Origin: Saccharibacillus endophyticus
GTDB taxonomy: Bacteria; Bacillota; Bacilli; Paenibacillales; Paenibacillaceae
Direction: 5' to 3'
DNA: 64,000 bases
Assembly (NCBI RefSeq): GCF_013185185.1
Contig: NZ_JAAZWE010000003.1
Coordinates: forward strand, 62,001-126,000
Made by a program: the position numbers and the translations under genes. The notes beneath the pieces are model-generated. The model was not told the DNA's origin, ran no database searches, and saw only the letters and a program-made list of their open reading frames with translations. Below are positions 17,388 through 25,559 of the stretch, in pieces. Each line of letters starts with the position of its first letter. Positions within the stretch are counted from its first letter, which is position 1.

Positions 17388-18242
17388 ATGAAAAAATGGA
17401 CTTTCGCAGTACTCACAATGGCACTCGTACTTCTGCTGGCCGCATGCGGCAACAGCAGCTCGACGTCGAACACGGCTGCGACCGGATCGACAGATACAGG
17501 CACGACGGAGACGGCAGCCGAACCGGTAACGCTTAAAGTCGGCGCTTCGCCAAATCCGCACGCACAAATTCTGGAGCACATCAAACCTGCGCTGGAAGCT
17601 GAAGGCGTAAACCTGGAAATCGTTGAATTCACGGACTACATCCTGCCGAACACCCAGCTGAACGAAAAAGAACTGGACGCGAATTTCTTCCAACACCAAC
17701 CTTACCTGGATGACCAAAACTCCAAACAAGGCACGGATCTGGTAGGCGTAGCCAAAGTACACGTTGAACCGTTCGGCGCGTATTCCAAAAAGATCACTTC
17801 GATCGACGAATTGCAAGACGGTGCAACAGTCGCAATTCCGAATGACCCGACTAACGGCGGCCGCGCGCTGCTGCTGCTTGAAAAACAAGGTCTGATCAAG
17901 CTGAAAGCAGACGCCGGAATCACGGCAACCGTAGGCGATATCGAAGAAAATTCGAAAAACCTGGAATTCATCGAGATCGAAGCCGCGGCTCTTCCTCGCC
18001 AACTGGACGAAGTCGACTTGGCGCTGATCAACACGAACTATGCACTGGAAGCGGGCCTGGTACCGACTGAAGACGCTCTGTTCATCGAAGACGCGGATTC
18101 CCCGTATGCGAACCTGCTCGTTACCCGTCAAGACAACAAAGATTCCGACGCGATCAAAAAACTGGTTGCGGCTCTGACTTCCGACGACACGAAAAAGTTC
18201 ATCGAAGACGAATACAAAGGTTCGATCGTTCCTGCGTTCTAA
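17388..18242 (+). CDS. metQ: Methionine-binding lipoprotein
   Basis: The NlpA/MetQ family substrate-binding lipoprotein, about 284 residues. The start at 17388 is behind AAAGGGG; an upstream open frame from 17268 lacks a site and any signal peptide. Signal peptide ends at LLAAC with Cys20 lipidated, followed by a Ser/Thr-rich linker. The mature domain begins KVGASPNPHAQILE, a MetQ hallmark, and later has NDPTNGGRALLLLEKQGLI. It is last in metNIQ, followed by a strong terminator. Confidence 0.96.
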   Translation: MKKWTFAVLTMALVLLLAACGNSSSTSNTAATGSTDTGTTETAAEPVTLKVGASPNPHAQILEHIKPALEAEGVNLEIVEFTDYILPNTQLNEKELDANFFQHQPYLDDQNSKQGTDLVGVAKVHVEPFGAYSKKITSIDELQDGATVAIPNDPTNGGRALLLLEKQGLIKLKADAGITATVGDIEENSKNLEFIEIEAAALPRQLDEVDLALINTNYALEAGLVPTEDALFIEDADSPYANLLVTRQDNKDSDAIKKLVAALTSDDTKKFIEDEYKGSIVPAF

Positions 18243-18277
18243 GAACCCGCGAACGTGATCGACATCTTGCATAACGA

Positions 18278-18322
18278 AGCCCTGTATCCCGCTTTGCGGG
18301 ATACAGGGCTTTTTGCTTTTTT
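18278..18322 (+). terminator. Intrinsic terminator of metNIQ
   Basis: A perfect 15-bp stem AGCCCTGTATCCCGC/GCGGGATACAGGGCT with a TTT loop and T-rich tail. Confidence 0.93.
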
Positions 18323-18421
18323 AAAAAAGTCCGGCAGCATGCCTAGGATATTTGAATCGGCTGAATGAGCATACGAAAAAACGGCGTCCGCCGAAGCGAA
18401 CACCGTTTGATTTAAGCAGTC

Positions 18422-18667
18422 TTAGAAGACTTGAATAACTTCGTTAACGCCTTCGACTTCTTCGAACAGCGCGCGCTCGATACCGGCTTTCAGCGTGATT
18501 GTGGAACTTGGGCAGCTGCCGCAAGCGCCAACCAGCTTCAGCTTCACGATGCCGTCTTCAACGTCTACCAATTCAACGTCTCCGCCGTCGCGTTGCAGGA
18601 AAGGACGCAGCTTGTCCAGCACGTCGGATACCTCGTCATACATTTCAAGTTGTGCATTTTCACTCAT
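18422..18667 (-). CDS. NifU-like iron-sulfur scaffold/carrier protein (YutI type)
   Basis: An 81-residue stand-alone Nfu domain. The cluster-binding pair is Cys49/Cys52 in GACGSCPSS, followed by [12 protein letters not shown]. Such proteins receive or carry [4Fe-4S] clusters to apoproteins. The start is preceded by GAGAGGAGCTG on the minus strand. It is divergent from yuzB across a 204-base A+T-rich region with two near-identical TTTTGCAAAA motifs. It groups here with a HesB/IscA protein and several Fe-S or flavin respiratory enzymes. Confidence 0.92.
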   Translation of the reverse strand: MSENAQLEMYDEVSDVLDKLRPFLQRDGGDVELVDVEDGIVKLKLVGACGSCPSSTITLKAGIERALFEEVEGVNEVIQVF

Positions 18668-18765
18668 TATAGTCAGCTCCTCTCAAATGTTTGAAGCGTA
18701 CAGTCGGAACGGCTTAACCACTTCGGAGATCATTTTTGCAAAACGATGAAAGCATAAATCAAATT

Positions 18766-18794
18766 TTGCAAAAGTCTCTCTTGTATTATAATAT
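18766..18794 (+). promoter_or_regulatory. Candidate promoter of the yuzB homologue
   Basis: TTGCAA (18766-18771), a 17-base spacer and TAATAT (18789-18794); an overlapping TATAAT lies two bases earlier. Confidence 0.55.
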
Positions 18795-18871
18795 AAATGG
18801 ATCTAAATTTAAAGAACCATTACACGTTTACCGTCATGCGGCTGAGAATAAATAAGAATAGGTGAGAAAAC

Positions 18872-19129
18872 ATGATCAGACCCATTATCGAGTTCTGCGC
18901 CAGCAACATGCATCACGGCACGCAGGAACTTTTCAATAAGCTGGATACCAATCCCGAGTACGACGTGATCGAATACGGCTGCCTCGGCAACTGCACGGAA
19001 TGCGACTACGGCCCCTACGCGATGGTGAACGGCGATGTCGTCGAAGCCGACACGATCGAAGCACTGGAAAAAGCGATCGACGCCAAAATGAACGAAGAAG
19101 ATCCGTGGGCTTCGTTGGACTTGGATTGA
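18872..19129 (+). CDS. yuzB: DUF1450 (YuzB-like) protein
   Basis: A small soluble protein of 85 residues starting after TAGGTGAG. It carries a cysteine set (Cys9, then CLGNCTECDYGPYA) that looks able to hold a metal or cluster. This matches the DUF1450/YuzB family. In B. subtilis the family member is a neighbour of yutJ and yutI, as here, but its function is unknown. The C-terminal third is acidic. Confidence 0.85.
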   Translation: MIRPIIEFCASNMHHGTQELFNKLDTNPEYDVIEYGCLGNCTECDYGPYAMVNGDVVEADTIEALEKAIDAKMNEEDPWASLDLD

Positions 19130-19169
19130 GACACCGCTTCGATCAAGGGTATTACGGTTTGAACGAAGA

Positions 19170-19214
19170 AAAAGTTCCGTCAACGCGATTTTGCGTATGA
19201 ACGGAACTTTTTTC
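19170..19214 (+). terminator. Intrinsic terminator after yuzB
   Basis: Stem AAAGTTCCGT/ACGGAACTTT with a 20-base partly paired loop and a T-rich tail. Confidence 0.8.
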
Positions 19215-19291
19215 TTATTTATTTTCTGAAAAAATGAACGAAAACTGCGCTGGAGACCAATACATAGAGAAAGAAGAGAGGAGGGTCAACG

Positions 19292-20348
19292 TTGAACCCG
19301 AACGATCACGTTCATCTGGTCAAATGCACATTGGAAGGAAGCGCTGAGGCTTATAGCGACTTGTACGAGCAAACATCAGGAGATGTTTACAAACTCATCC
19401 GCTTTCTGTTGAGAAATGCCGAGGATGCCAAAGACGTGACGCAGGAGACGTATTTGCAAGCTTACCGAAGTCTGCATCGTTTCGATCAAAGCCGAGAGTT
19501 TCGACGCTGGTACCTTGTCAACGCTACAAGTAAGGTTACGCCCGAATGAAACGCACCTAAAGCGTGTACCTTTCATTCGAACGTAATCCTCTGATTAAGA
19601 GTTGATAAGGTACTAGTTGACCGGCATAGCGCTGCGGCAAGTCAACGCGCATCGTCGACGTCGCGTATTGCAGTGGAAAAAAGTGGCCTCGGCGGCTCGT
19701 CAAGAAAAAGTGCGGGAAGAAGATTTCGCGGGCGCGCTTGTGGATCAGCTTAGCGACGGCGGATGGGCAGCTCGAATCGCCGCACTCGCTGCAGCTGTCA
19801 TGTTAATCCTGCCCGTGGGGTCCTATGCCGGCTATCAGTATCTGGCGGACTCTATTTACGGAGCGTCGGGCAACGGTATCGCTTTCCGGGGAGATTTGTC
19901 GGAGTATGAGCATTTGGAGGACAAACTGAGATCCGCGCAAGCGCAGCTTTCCGCAACCGACTATGCTCGACTCGAAGAATTGATCCGTCAAGTCGCCGCG
20001 CTTCAAGCCTCCGTTGATGAAGCCGGGGGTCAAAATGCGATGAGCGCCGAACAGATTCAACAGTTGAAGAGCCTGGAGCAGTAGCTCGCAGAGATCAGTA
20101 CCGAAAGCGCCGCGCCGAAAGATCCAGATCAAGTCGTCACCGAAGAAGAGTTCTGGAATCCGATTTTGATCGAAGCCCGAAAATCGTTTATGCCAAATGA
20201 GTATGAAGAAGTTGAACGTTTAATCGTGCTCATGCGTTCTTATGATTCCGGAGCCGAAGAAGCCACATCCATTCAAGCCGATCAAACCTTAGATGAATTA
20301 AATGCTTATTTAGAAAAAATCGGTCATGAAATCAAAGTTGGATTTTAA
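19292..20348 (+). pseudogene. Disrupted ECF sigma factor fused to an anti-sigma-like membrane segment
   Basis: The first part (19292-19510, TTG start behind GAGGAGGG) is sigma region 2: EGSAEAYSDLYEQTSGDVYK, EDAKDVTQETYLQAYRSLHRF, then SREFRRW. A 102-bp family M element with a 4-bp target duplication follows. The reading resumes in another frame at 19617 with LTGIALRQVNAHRRRR, the natural continuation of an ECF factor. No region 4 helix-turn-helix follows. Instead there is a membrane segment (IAALAAAVMLILPVGSYAGY) and an anti-sigma-like soluble tail, interrupted in frame by TAG at 20082-20084 and ending at 20348. Insertion, nonsense codon and missing region 4 together mean the gene is dead. 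The missing region 4 suggests an internal deletion fused a former sigma/anti-sigma pair; that step is an inference. Confidence 0.82.
19511..19612 (+). mobile_element. Family M MITE-like insertion with 4-bp target duplication, copy 2
   Basis: Ends TACCTTGTCAAC and GTTGATAAGGTA are inverted repeats with one mismatch. The interior is a near-perfect palindrome (TTACGCCCGAATGAAA / TTTCATTCGAACGTAA) around CGCACCTAAAGCGTG. Flanks CTGG (19507-19510) and CTAG (19613-19616) are a target-site duplication with one change. Removing element plus one flank restores FRRW-LTGI of the sigma factor. No transposase is encoded. Confidence 0.88.
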
Positions 20349-20408
20349 CGAATAGAAAAAGAAAGATATCTTTTGTAAACAGAAAAGGTAGTTATCCCGC
20401 TAACAAAA

Positions 20409-20442
20409 AAGAAGCCGTACTCGGTCGGAGTACGGCTTCTTA
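20409..20442 (+). terminator. Hairpin terminator after the sigma pseudogene
   Basis: A 14-base stem AAGAAGCCGTACTC/GAGTACGGCTTCTT. It is A-rich before and T-poor after, so on the minus strand (after yutJ) it would be the better terminator. Confidence 0.7.
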
Positions 20443-20448
20443 AGGTGG

Positions 20449-20634
20449 TGAAATTCGTTCGATGTTTGAGAGATGCCCTGGCGCAGGGGAATTTCATGTA
20501 GAAGCGCCAGCGTTCGCCTTTGTTTTCAGGAAATCTCCATTATAGAATCGAATCCAATTTCCTGAAAGCAACACGCGATCGAAATGAAAGTTCCCCGCAG
20601 CTTTCGGCTCCTCCCGAACTTCGAGCAATCGGAT
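20449..20634 (+). repeat. Family P palindromic intergenic element, copy 4
   Basis: The shared block AGCGCCAGCGTTCGCC precedes an inner stem TTTCAGGAAAT/ATTTCCTGAAA, then GCAACACGCGATCGAAATGA. The stem sequence differs from copies 3, 6 and 7 on both arms together. Outer arms include GCGCAGGGGAATTTCAT and ATGAAAGTTCCCCGC. It lies between the sigma pseudogene and yutJ. Confidence 0.72.
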
Positions 20635-20662
20635 TTTACCGGCTGCGAGAAGCCGATCCCCT

Positions 20663-21727
20663 CTAACCGAGGTTGTGCTTCGACATCCATAATACGCCGC
20701 TTTTCAACAGACGCGGCACGCGCCCCGTAATCGACGTATCGCCGATCACGTTCAAGCCGAAGCCGGCTTTTTGGCCGAGCGAGCCCAGCATGCCTTTGAG
20801 TTTGATCGGCTTGAGCTTAGGCGTCTCGTTTTTCCAGAATGCCAGCAGCACATGCGCGATCTGTTCGCCCTGCGCTTCGGCAGCTTGAGCGCTCGGCGCA
20901 AACTGGAGGCTGGCACAGTCGCCGCAGACGAAAATATCCGGGTGGTCGGGCACCTGCGAATATTCGTTGACCACGACGCGACCCGAACGGTCTTTGGTCA
21001 CGTTAAGCTTTTGCACCACTTCGACGGGTTGAATTCCTGCGGTCCAGACCACGGCATCGGAATGCATCAGTTCGTCGCCGTTATAGAGAGCATCCTGTTC
21101 GACGCGGCTGATCGACACTTTATGGCAGACCTCGACGTCGTGCTTTTTGAACCATTCCTGCACGTAACGCGAAATCCGAGGCTGGTAAGAAGACAGTAGA
21201 CGGTCGCCGCGGTCCAACAGCGTGATCCGAAGATCATGCCGGCTTTCGCGCAGCTCCGCCGCCAACTCGATGCCGCTCAGTCCGCCGCCTACGATATGCA
21301 CGTGCGCCGACGGCTTCATGCTGCTCAGCTTGTCGTTGGTACGACGCGAAGCATGCAAAGACTGGATGCTGTACGTAAATTCTTCCGCGCCCGGAACGCC
21401 GTGATAGTTATCCGTGCAGCCCAGCGCAATAACAAGCTGGTCGTACGGAACCGGTTCGTCATTTTGCAGCAGAACCTGTTTGTTTTGAATATCGATCTCT
21501 TCCACCGTACCGAAATGCTTGGTCATGCGCGGATGGTCGGGGAACGAGATGCGCAGATGGTGGTCGGATACCGTTCCGGCCGCCAACGCGTAGTATTCCG
21601 TTTTCAGTCCCATGAAAGGCAAACGGTCGATCAAAGTCACATTCACGTCGGAAGGAAGCTTTTCGAGAAGTCCGTCCAAGATGGTCAGGCCGCCGTAGCC
21701 ACCGCCGAGAATAACGAGATTTTTCAT
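20663..21727 (-). CDS. yutJ: NAD(P)/FAD-dependent oxidoreductase, YutJ/NDH-2-like
   Basis: A flavoprotein of 354 residues from the type II NADH dehydrogenase-like family. The N-terminal FAD-binding fold is VILGGGYGGLTILDGL. The second dinucleotide-binding motif is VHIVGGGLSGIELAAEL, and the C-terminal FAD motif is VFVCGDCASLQFAPSAQAAEAQG. Length matches B. subtilis YutJ (about 355) better than Ndh/YumB. Nearby yuzB and yutI homologues agree. It probably transfers electrons from NAD(P)H to a quinone or other acceptor at the membrane. Start follows AAGGAGACC on the minus strand. Confidence 0.87.
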   Translation of the reverse strand: MKNLVILGGGYGGLTILDGLLEKLPSDVNVTLIDRLPFMGLKTEYYALAAGTVSDHHLRISFPDHPRMTKHFGTVEEIDIQNKQVLLQNDEPVPYDQLVIALGCTDNYHGVPGAEEFTYSIQSLHASRRTNDKLSSMKPSAHVHIVGGGLSGIELAAELRESRHDLRITLLDRGDRLLSSYQPRISRYVQEWFKKHDVEVCHKVSISRVEQDALYNGDELMHSDAVVWTAGIQPVEVVQKLNVTKDRSGRVVVNEYSQVPDHPDIFVCGDCASLQFAPSAQAAEAQGEQIAHVLLAFWKNETPKLKPIKLKGMLGSLGQKAGFGLNVIGDTSITGRVPRLLKSGVLWMSKHNLG

Positions 21728-21888
21728 GTGCAGGTCTCCTTGTGAATGAAATAGTGGAAAAGACGGAGCCGGCAGCGGTTTTCGACGAATGAGGGCGGCC
21801 GACTTCGAATTTGATCCGGAATCTTGAGCGAACGTCTCTCCAAACTCCAGCTTGAACTCGGACGCTTACCGGTCTATGATCTGTACGA

Positions 21889-22995
21889 TTATTCGTGAAC
21901 CTCAATCTCGTTGTAGAACGTGTCGCGTTCCACCGGAATGCGGCCGGCTCCTTTGATGAGCCAAATCAATTCTTTGCGCGTCAATCCTTCCGGAGTAACG
22001 GCGCCCGCCGCGTGGCTGATCCGTTCTTTTACAATCGTGCCGTGAGCATCCGACGCGCCGAACGTAAGCGCCATCTGCGTAAGCTGCGTGCCGATGTTGA
22101 TGAAGTACGCTTTGACGTGGTCGATGTTGTCGAGCATCAGACGGCTAATCGCGATCGTCTTCAAATCTTCATAGGCCGAGTTGCGGCGCATGATGCTGGC
22201 GTTGCGGTTTTTCGGCTGCATGGACAGCGGAATGAAGACCATGAATCCGTTAGTCTCGTCTTGAAGCTCGCGGATTTGGATCATATGGTTGATACGGTCT
22301 TCGTAACTTTCGATCGAACCGTACAGCATCGTCGTGTGCGTGCGCATACCCAGCTTGTGGGCCGTGCGGTGCACTTCGAGGTAGCGATCCACGTTAGCCT
22401 TGTTTACGCGCATTTTTTTACGATACTCGTCGGACAGAATTTCCGCGCCGCCGCCTGTCAAAGATTGAAGGCCTGCTGCTTGAAGCGCTTTGAGTACATC
22501 TTCAATGGACATGCCGCTGATGCGCGTAAAGAAGTCGATTTCCGCTGCGGTATAAGCTTTGATCGTGACTTCCGGGAAATGCTTGTTCAGCGCGGCCAGC
22601 GAATCCACGTAATACTGGAACGGTACATGGTTGTTGTGACCGCCTACGATATGGAATTCGCGTACGCCCGGCGTGATGTTTTCCTCGACGTAACGAACCA
22701 TTTCGTCGCCGCTCAGCGTATACGAACCTTCTTCGCCCTGGTCTTTGCGGAAGTTGCAGAATGCGCAGTGGGCTTCGCAGACGTTGGTGAAGTACAAACT
22801 CATGTTTTCGATAAAATAGACTTTTTTGCCGTTCTTGCGCAGATTGGCCTCGTTCGCCAACTGGCCGATCGTCAAAATATCCTCGCTCTGATATAAATAA
22901 ACACCGTCTTCCAAGCTCAAACGTTGTCCGTTGTGGACCTTTTCCGCGATTTCCGCCATGCGCTTATCCGTTGTCGGATTGATGATTGTGGACAT
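21889..22995 (-). CDS. mqnE: Aminofutalosine synthase, radical SAM
   Basis: A radical SAM enzyme of 368 residues. Cys73, Cys77 and Cys80 form the CxxxCxxC cluster site (VCEAHCAFC), followed by EFHIVGGHNNHVPFQYYVD and SLTGGGAEIL, characteristic of MqnE. It joins the chorismate-derived precursor to adenosyl radical to make aminofutalosine in the alternative menaquinone route. The other mqn genes are not in the window. Menaquinone would serve the NDH-2, succinate dehydrogenase and oxidase genes found here. MqnC is a relative, but the motif context and length favour MqnE. The short gap 21728-21888 to yutJ holds no clear feature. Confidence 0.9.
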   Translation of the reverse strand: MSTIINPTTDKRMAEIAEKVHNGQRLSLEDGVYLYQSEDILTIGQLANEANLRKNGKKVYFIENMSLYFTNVCEAHCAFCNFRKDQGEEGSYTLSGDEMVRYVEENITPGVREFHIVGGHNNHVPFQYYVDSLAALNKHFPEVTIKAYTAAEIDFFTRISGMSIEDVLKALQAAGLQSLTGGGAEILSDEYRKKMRVNKANVDRYLEVHRTAHKLGMRTHTTMLYGSIESYEDRINHMIQIRELQDETNGFMVFIPLSMQPKNRNASIMRRNSAYEDLKTIAISRLMLDNIDHVKAYFINIGTQLTQMALTFGASDAHGTIVKERISHAAGAVTPEGLTRKELIWLIKGAGRIPVERDTFYNEIEVHE

Positions 22996-23119
22996 TAGTG
23001 TGAACCTCCTCGTTGATCCCGAGGCGGCGCGGATCGCGCCGAACGGGCGGGTCCGGGTCGAACCGGAAAAATTGGACTACCGACAAAAGCAAAGCCGCTT
23101 TATGCGGCAGCTATCTGGC

Positions 23120-23139
23120 CAAAACGCAGCTGCGTTTTG
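23120..23139. other. 20-bp perfect palindrome upstream of mqnE
   Basis: CAAAACGCAGCTGCGTTTTG is a perfect inverted repeat without a spacer, about 125 bases upstream of the mqnE start. It looks more like a dimeric protein site than an RNA hairpin. Nothing else stands out in 22996-23358 apart from a small GCCGC/GCGGC hairpin at about 23095. Confidence 0.4.
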
Positions 23140-23358
23140 AAAAAGGTGTGAAAAAAGTTACATCGAGCGGCCTGTCTTTGTCTAATATCGGCATTTTTGC
23201 CCCGCTCTTTTTGTCGAAATTTCGAAAATTTAAAAGGTCATTCCTTCCCATTATAAACCTAGTCGCGGAACGGGGCAATACGAGTTTAATATGTAAAAGT
23301 AACCATAATTGAATTTTGTGCATGAAACGGATTATCCGGAAGAAGGCCGCCTAAATGC

Positions 23359-23387
23359 TTGAGTCACGGGGTATAGAGGCGTATAAT
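23359..23387 (+). promoter_or_regulatory. Promoter of the HesB/IscA-type gene
   Basis: TTGAGT (23359-23364), 17-base spacer, TATAAT (23382-23387), ending 30 bases before the start codon. Confidence 0.75.
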
Positions 23388-23417
23388 GCAGAGAGAAAGC
23401 GCAAAGGAGGAAAAACC

Positions 23418-23780
23418 ATGATCGAAATCACGGAAGCGGCCGCTTCGCGCATTAAAGACATGCTGGAGCAGCAGGAGGCGCCGGGCATGTTTCTTCGACT
23501 GGGCGTAGCCAGCGGCGGTTGCAGCGGTTTTTCGTACGCGATGGGCTTTGACAATGAAGAGTCCGATGCGGACGACGTATATATGAACGTAGCGGATATC
23601 AAGGTAGTCGTATCCAAAGACGATCTGAAATATCTGAACGGTTTGCAAGTGGACTTCGAAGAATCCGGCATGAGCGGAGGCTTTACGATCTTCAATCCCA
23701 ACGCTGTTGCGACTTGCGGCTGCGGATCTTCGTTCCGTACGCGGGAAGAAGACGAAGTGCTGGCGCAGCCTTGCGATTGA
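23418..23780 (+). CDS. erpA: HesB/IscA-type iron-sulfur cluster insertion protein (ErpA/YutM-like)
   Basis: An A-type Fe-S carrier of 120 residues. The three conserved cysteines are Cys35 (GGCSGFSY) and Cys100/Cys102 (CGCGSSF). The start at 23418 lies behind AAAGGAGG. It would pass assembled clusters to target enzymes such as MqnE or SdhB. It has its own promoter and terminator. The C-terminal DEVLAQPCD tail adds another cysteine beyond the usual domain. Confidence 0.92.
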   Translation: MIEITEAAASRIKDMLEQQEAPGMFLRLGVASGGCSGFSYAMGFDNEESDADDVYMNVADIKVVVSKDDLKYLNGLQVDFEESGMSGGFTIFNPNAVATCGCGSSFRTREEDEVLAQPCD

Positions 23781-23800
23781 TCGCTTGCAGTTGATTGGAC

Positions 23801-23846
23801 AAAGCTTTCGGCTTGGATGCCATTTCCGGGCTGGAAGCTTTTTTTA
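23801..23846 (+). terminator. Intrinsic terminator after the HesB/IscA-type gene
   Basis: AAAGCTTTC...GGAAGCTTTT hairpin with partly paired loop and a run of seven T. Confidence 0.75.
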
Positions 23847-24015
23847 TAGGCCGGATTGCCGGCCGTTTATTTTGCTGCGCGGCATTTTGTGAATTGCGGC
23901 GCAATCTTCGACAACAACTGAGCAGCGGATTGTCCCGACCTTTCGAGACAAGCTGTTCGGGAAAGAACTCGCCCGGCGCACCGGGTTTATTTTACGATTT
24001 AAGGAGGAGTACCGC

Positions 24016-24933
24016 ATGAAGTCGGTTTCCGTAGAAAGCATTGTCAAAGCGTTCAAGTTGGAGGTTTTGTCGGGAGCAGAGCGTCTGGATCGCGAAATCA
24101 CCCGTTCCAAAGCCCACCGTCCCGGATTAGAATTCGTCGGCTACTTCGATTATTTTCCGATGAATCGGGTTCAGGTGCTGGGACGCAAAGAGATTACATA
24201 TTTGCTCCAGCAAACGGTAGAGGAACGCAGGCTGCATATCGGCAATATCGTCAAATACCATCCGCCGTGCTTTATCGTGACGACGGGGCAGCAGGAAATT
24301 CCTTTTCTCGAAATGTACTGCGATCAGGAAGGCATTCCGCTGCTGCGTACGCAGGACAAGACGACGGAATTCATTACGAAGCTGGACGGTTATTTGTTAA
24401 AAGCGTTGGCGCCGGAGATGTCCATTCACGGCGTGTGCATCAACGTCTCGGGCATCGGGGTTCTTTTGCGGGGGCGTTCGGGGATCGGGAAAAGCGAAAC
24501 GGCGCATACGCTGATCGGCCGCGGGCATCGTTTCGTGGCGGACGACGTGGTCGTGCTCAAAAAGCTCGGTCCGGCCACGCTGCTGGGGACGCATAATACG
24601 ATCACCCGCGAGTTTTTGGCACTGCGGAGCATCGGATTGATTAACGTGGTGCGGCAGTACGGGCGAACGGCGTTCCAGGACGAGACGCGTATCGTCCTGG
24701 ACATCGAGCTGACACCGTGGGACGATAAGGCGCTCAACAATGATCTGGAGGTCGCGGACCAGTTCACGGAATATTTGGGCGTCAAAATCCCGCACATCGA
24801 GATCCAGCTTCAGCCGGGGCGGGATACGTCGGGACTGATCGAGGCTGCGGCGAATAATTGGTATTTGAAGCAGTTGGGGTATAGTGCGGCGGAGGAGTTC
24901 ATGGGGCGGTTGGAGGACGAGATGCCTTCTTGA
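24016..24933 (+). CDS. hprK: HPr kinase/phosphorylase
   Basis: A bifunctional enzyme of 305 residues that phosphorylates HPr on serine and removes the phosphate, setting carbon catabolite control with CcpA. The Walker A loop is GRSGIGKS (153-160). The HprK signature region is present near IPHIEIQLQPGRDTSGLIE. The N-terminal domain ends with TTEFI. The start lies behind AAGGAGGAG. Unlike many Bacillales, where lgt follows, here the gene is followed by a 16-bp-armed palindrome and a terminator, so it is monocistronic downstream. Confidence 0.95.
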   Translation: MKSVSVESIVKAFKLEVLSGAERLDREITRSKAHRPGLEFVGYFDYFPMNRVQVLGRKEITYLLQQTVEERRLHIGNIVKYHPPCFIVTTGQQEIPFLEMYCDQEGIPLLRTQDKTTEFITKLDGYLLKALAPEMSIHGVCINVSGIGVLLRGRSGIGKSETAHTLIGRGHRFVADDVVVLKKLGPATLLGTHNTITREFLALRSIGLINVVRQYGRTAFQDETRIVLDIELTPWDDKALNNDLEVADQFTEYLGVKIPHIEIQLQPGRDTSGLIEAAANNWYLKQLGYSAAEEFMGRLEDEMPS

Positions 24934-24940
24934 GCGGGGC

Positions 24941-25021
24941 GACGAGCGGATTCTGCCTGGACGCTCAAGCTCGTTTTCCTTCGGAAAGCCGAAAGTCGCT
25001 TCCATGCAGAATCCGCTCGTC
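24941..25021. repeat. Long palindrome immediately after hprK
   Basis: Perfect 16-bp arms GACGAGCGGATTCTGC (24941-24956) and GCAGAATCCGCTCGTC (25006-25021) enclose 49 bases that themselves partly pair (CGTTTTCC/GGAAAGCCG). It starts eight bases after the hprK stop. It does not share the core of family P. Confidence 0.7.
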
Positions 25022-25107
25022 TGGCGGCGCGTCCTCCTGTGTGGGGAAAAGAGAAGAAAAGGGCTAAATCAAGGCATTTAAAGTCAAAAGATCGAAAAGC
25101 AATTTAG

Positions 25108-25145
25108 AAAAGCTGCCCTTCGCGGATGCGATATGGGCAGCTTTT
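25108..25145 (+). terminator. Intrinsic terminator downstream of hprK
   Basis: Stem AAAAGCTGCCC/GGGCAGCTTTT with a loop containing TCGC/GCGA and trailing T residues. Confidence 0.8.
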
Positions 25146-25230
25146 TAGGTTTGTAGCGATCAGTTATACCGACTAAGTTGTATGCAGTGCAAGATTATGA
25201 GGCGGGAAAAGGGAGTTTAACAGGCCAAGT

Positions 25231-25358
25231 TGTAGAATATGCAGTGTTTTGGGTTGGATTAGCTTTTAAAAGGATGATATGGGGCCTGAATGTTGCAGAT
25301 CTTGCAAGTTGGCGAAGAAAAATGTGCTTTTTGTGAGCAAAATGTTGCATATTCTACA
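25231..25358. repeat. Inverted repeat pair in the hprK-ABC gap
   Basis: TGTAGAATATGCA (25231-25243) and TGCATATTCTACA (25346-25358) are perfect 13-bp inverted repeats, 128 bp end to end. Between them are GTTGCAG/TTGCAA-type words. No coding sequence is visible. It could be a degenerate mobile-element remnant. Confidence 0.5.
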
Positions 25359-25403
25359 GGGTGTTTGGATAGACTGTAATGAGTTTGATGGTGCTTGTTT
25401 AGC

Positions 25404-25559
25404 GCGTGTACGCAAACTCAACCACGTGCATCTTTTGCTGCCTTTTCGCCCTCGGCGGCGTCACTTTCCCTCGACGTGCCCCGGCACGCCTTCAGAAAAG
25501 TTCCTTGCAGAGAACGAAATTTCAGCAAAATCTGCTTTCGTCGGAGTTTTCGTACACGC
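25404..25559 (+). repeat. Family G repeat, copy 1 (complete)
   Basis: A 156-bp unit with inverted ends GCGTGTACG (25404-25412) and CGTACACGC (25551-25559). Inside: CAAACTCAACCACGTGCATC, CTGCCTTTTCG, TCGACGTGCCCCGGCACGCC and GTTCCTTGCAGAGAACG. The same ordered blocks recur at 63848 to the window end. The rest of the gap to 25853 shows no gene or clear signal beyond a small CACGTG-centred hairpin near 25590. Confidence 0.78.

Noticed and set aside
19511..19612. Reading the sigma gene as a programmed frameshift
   Set aside because: The inserted 106 bases have inverted ends and a target duplication, match another genomic copy, and are followed later by a nonsense codon.
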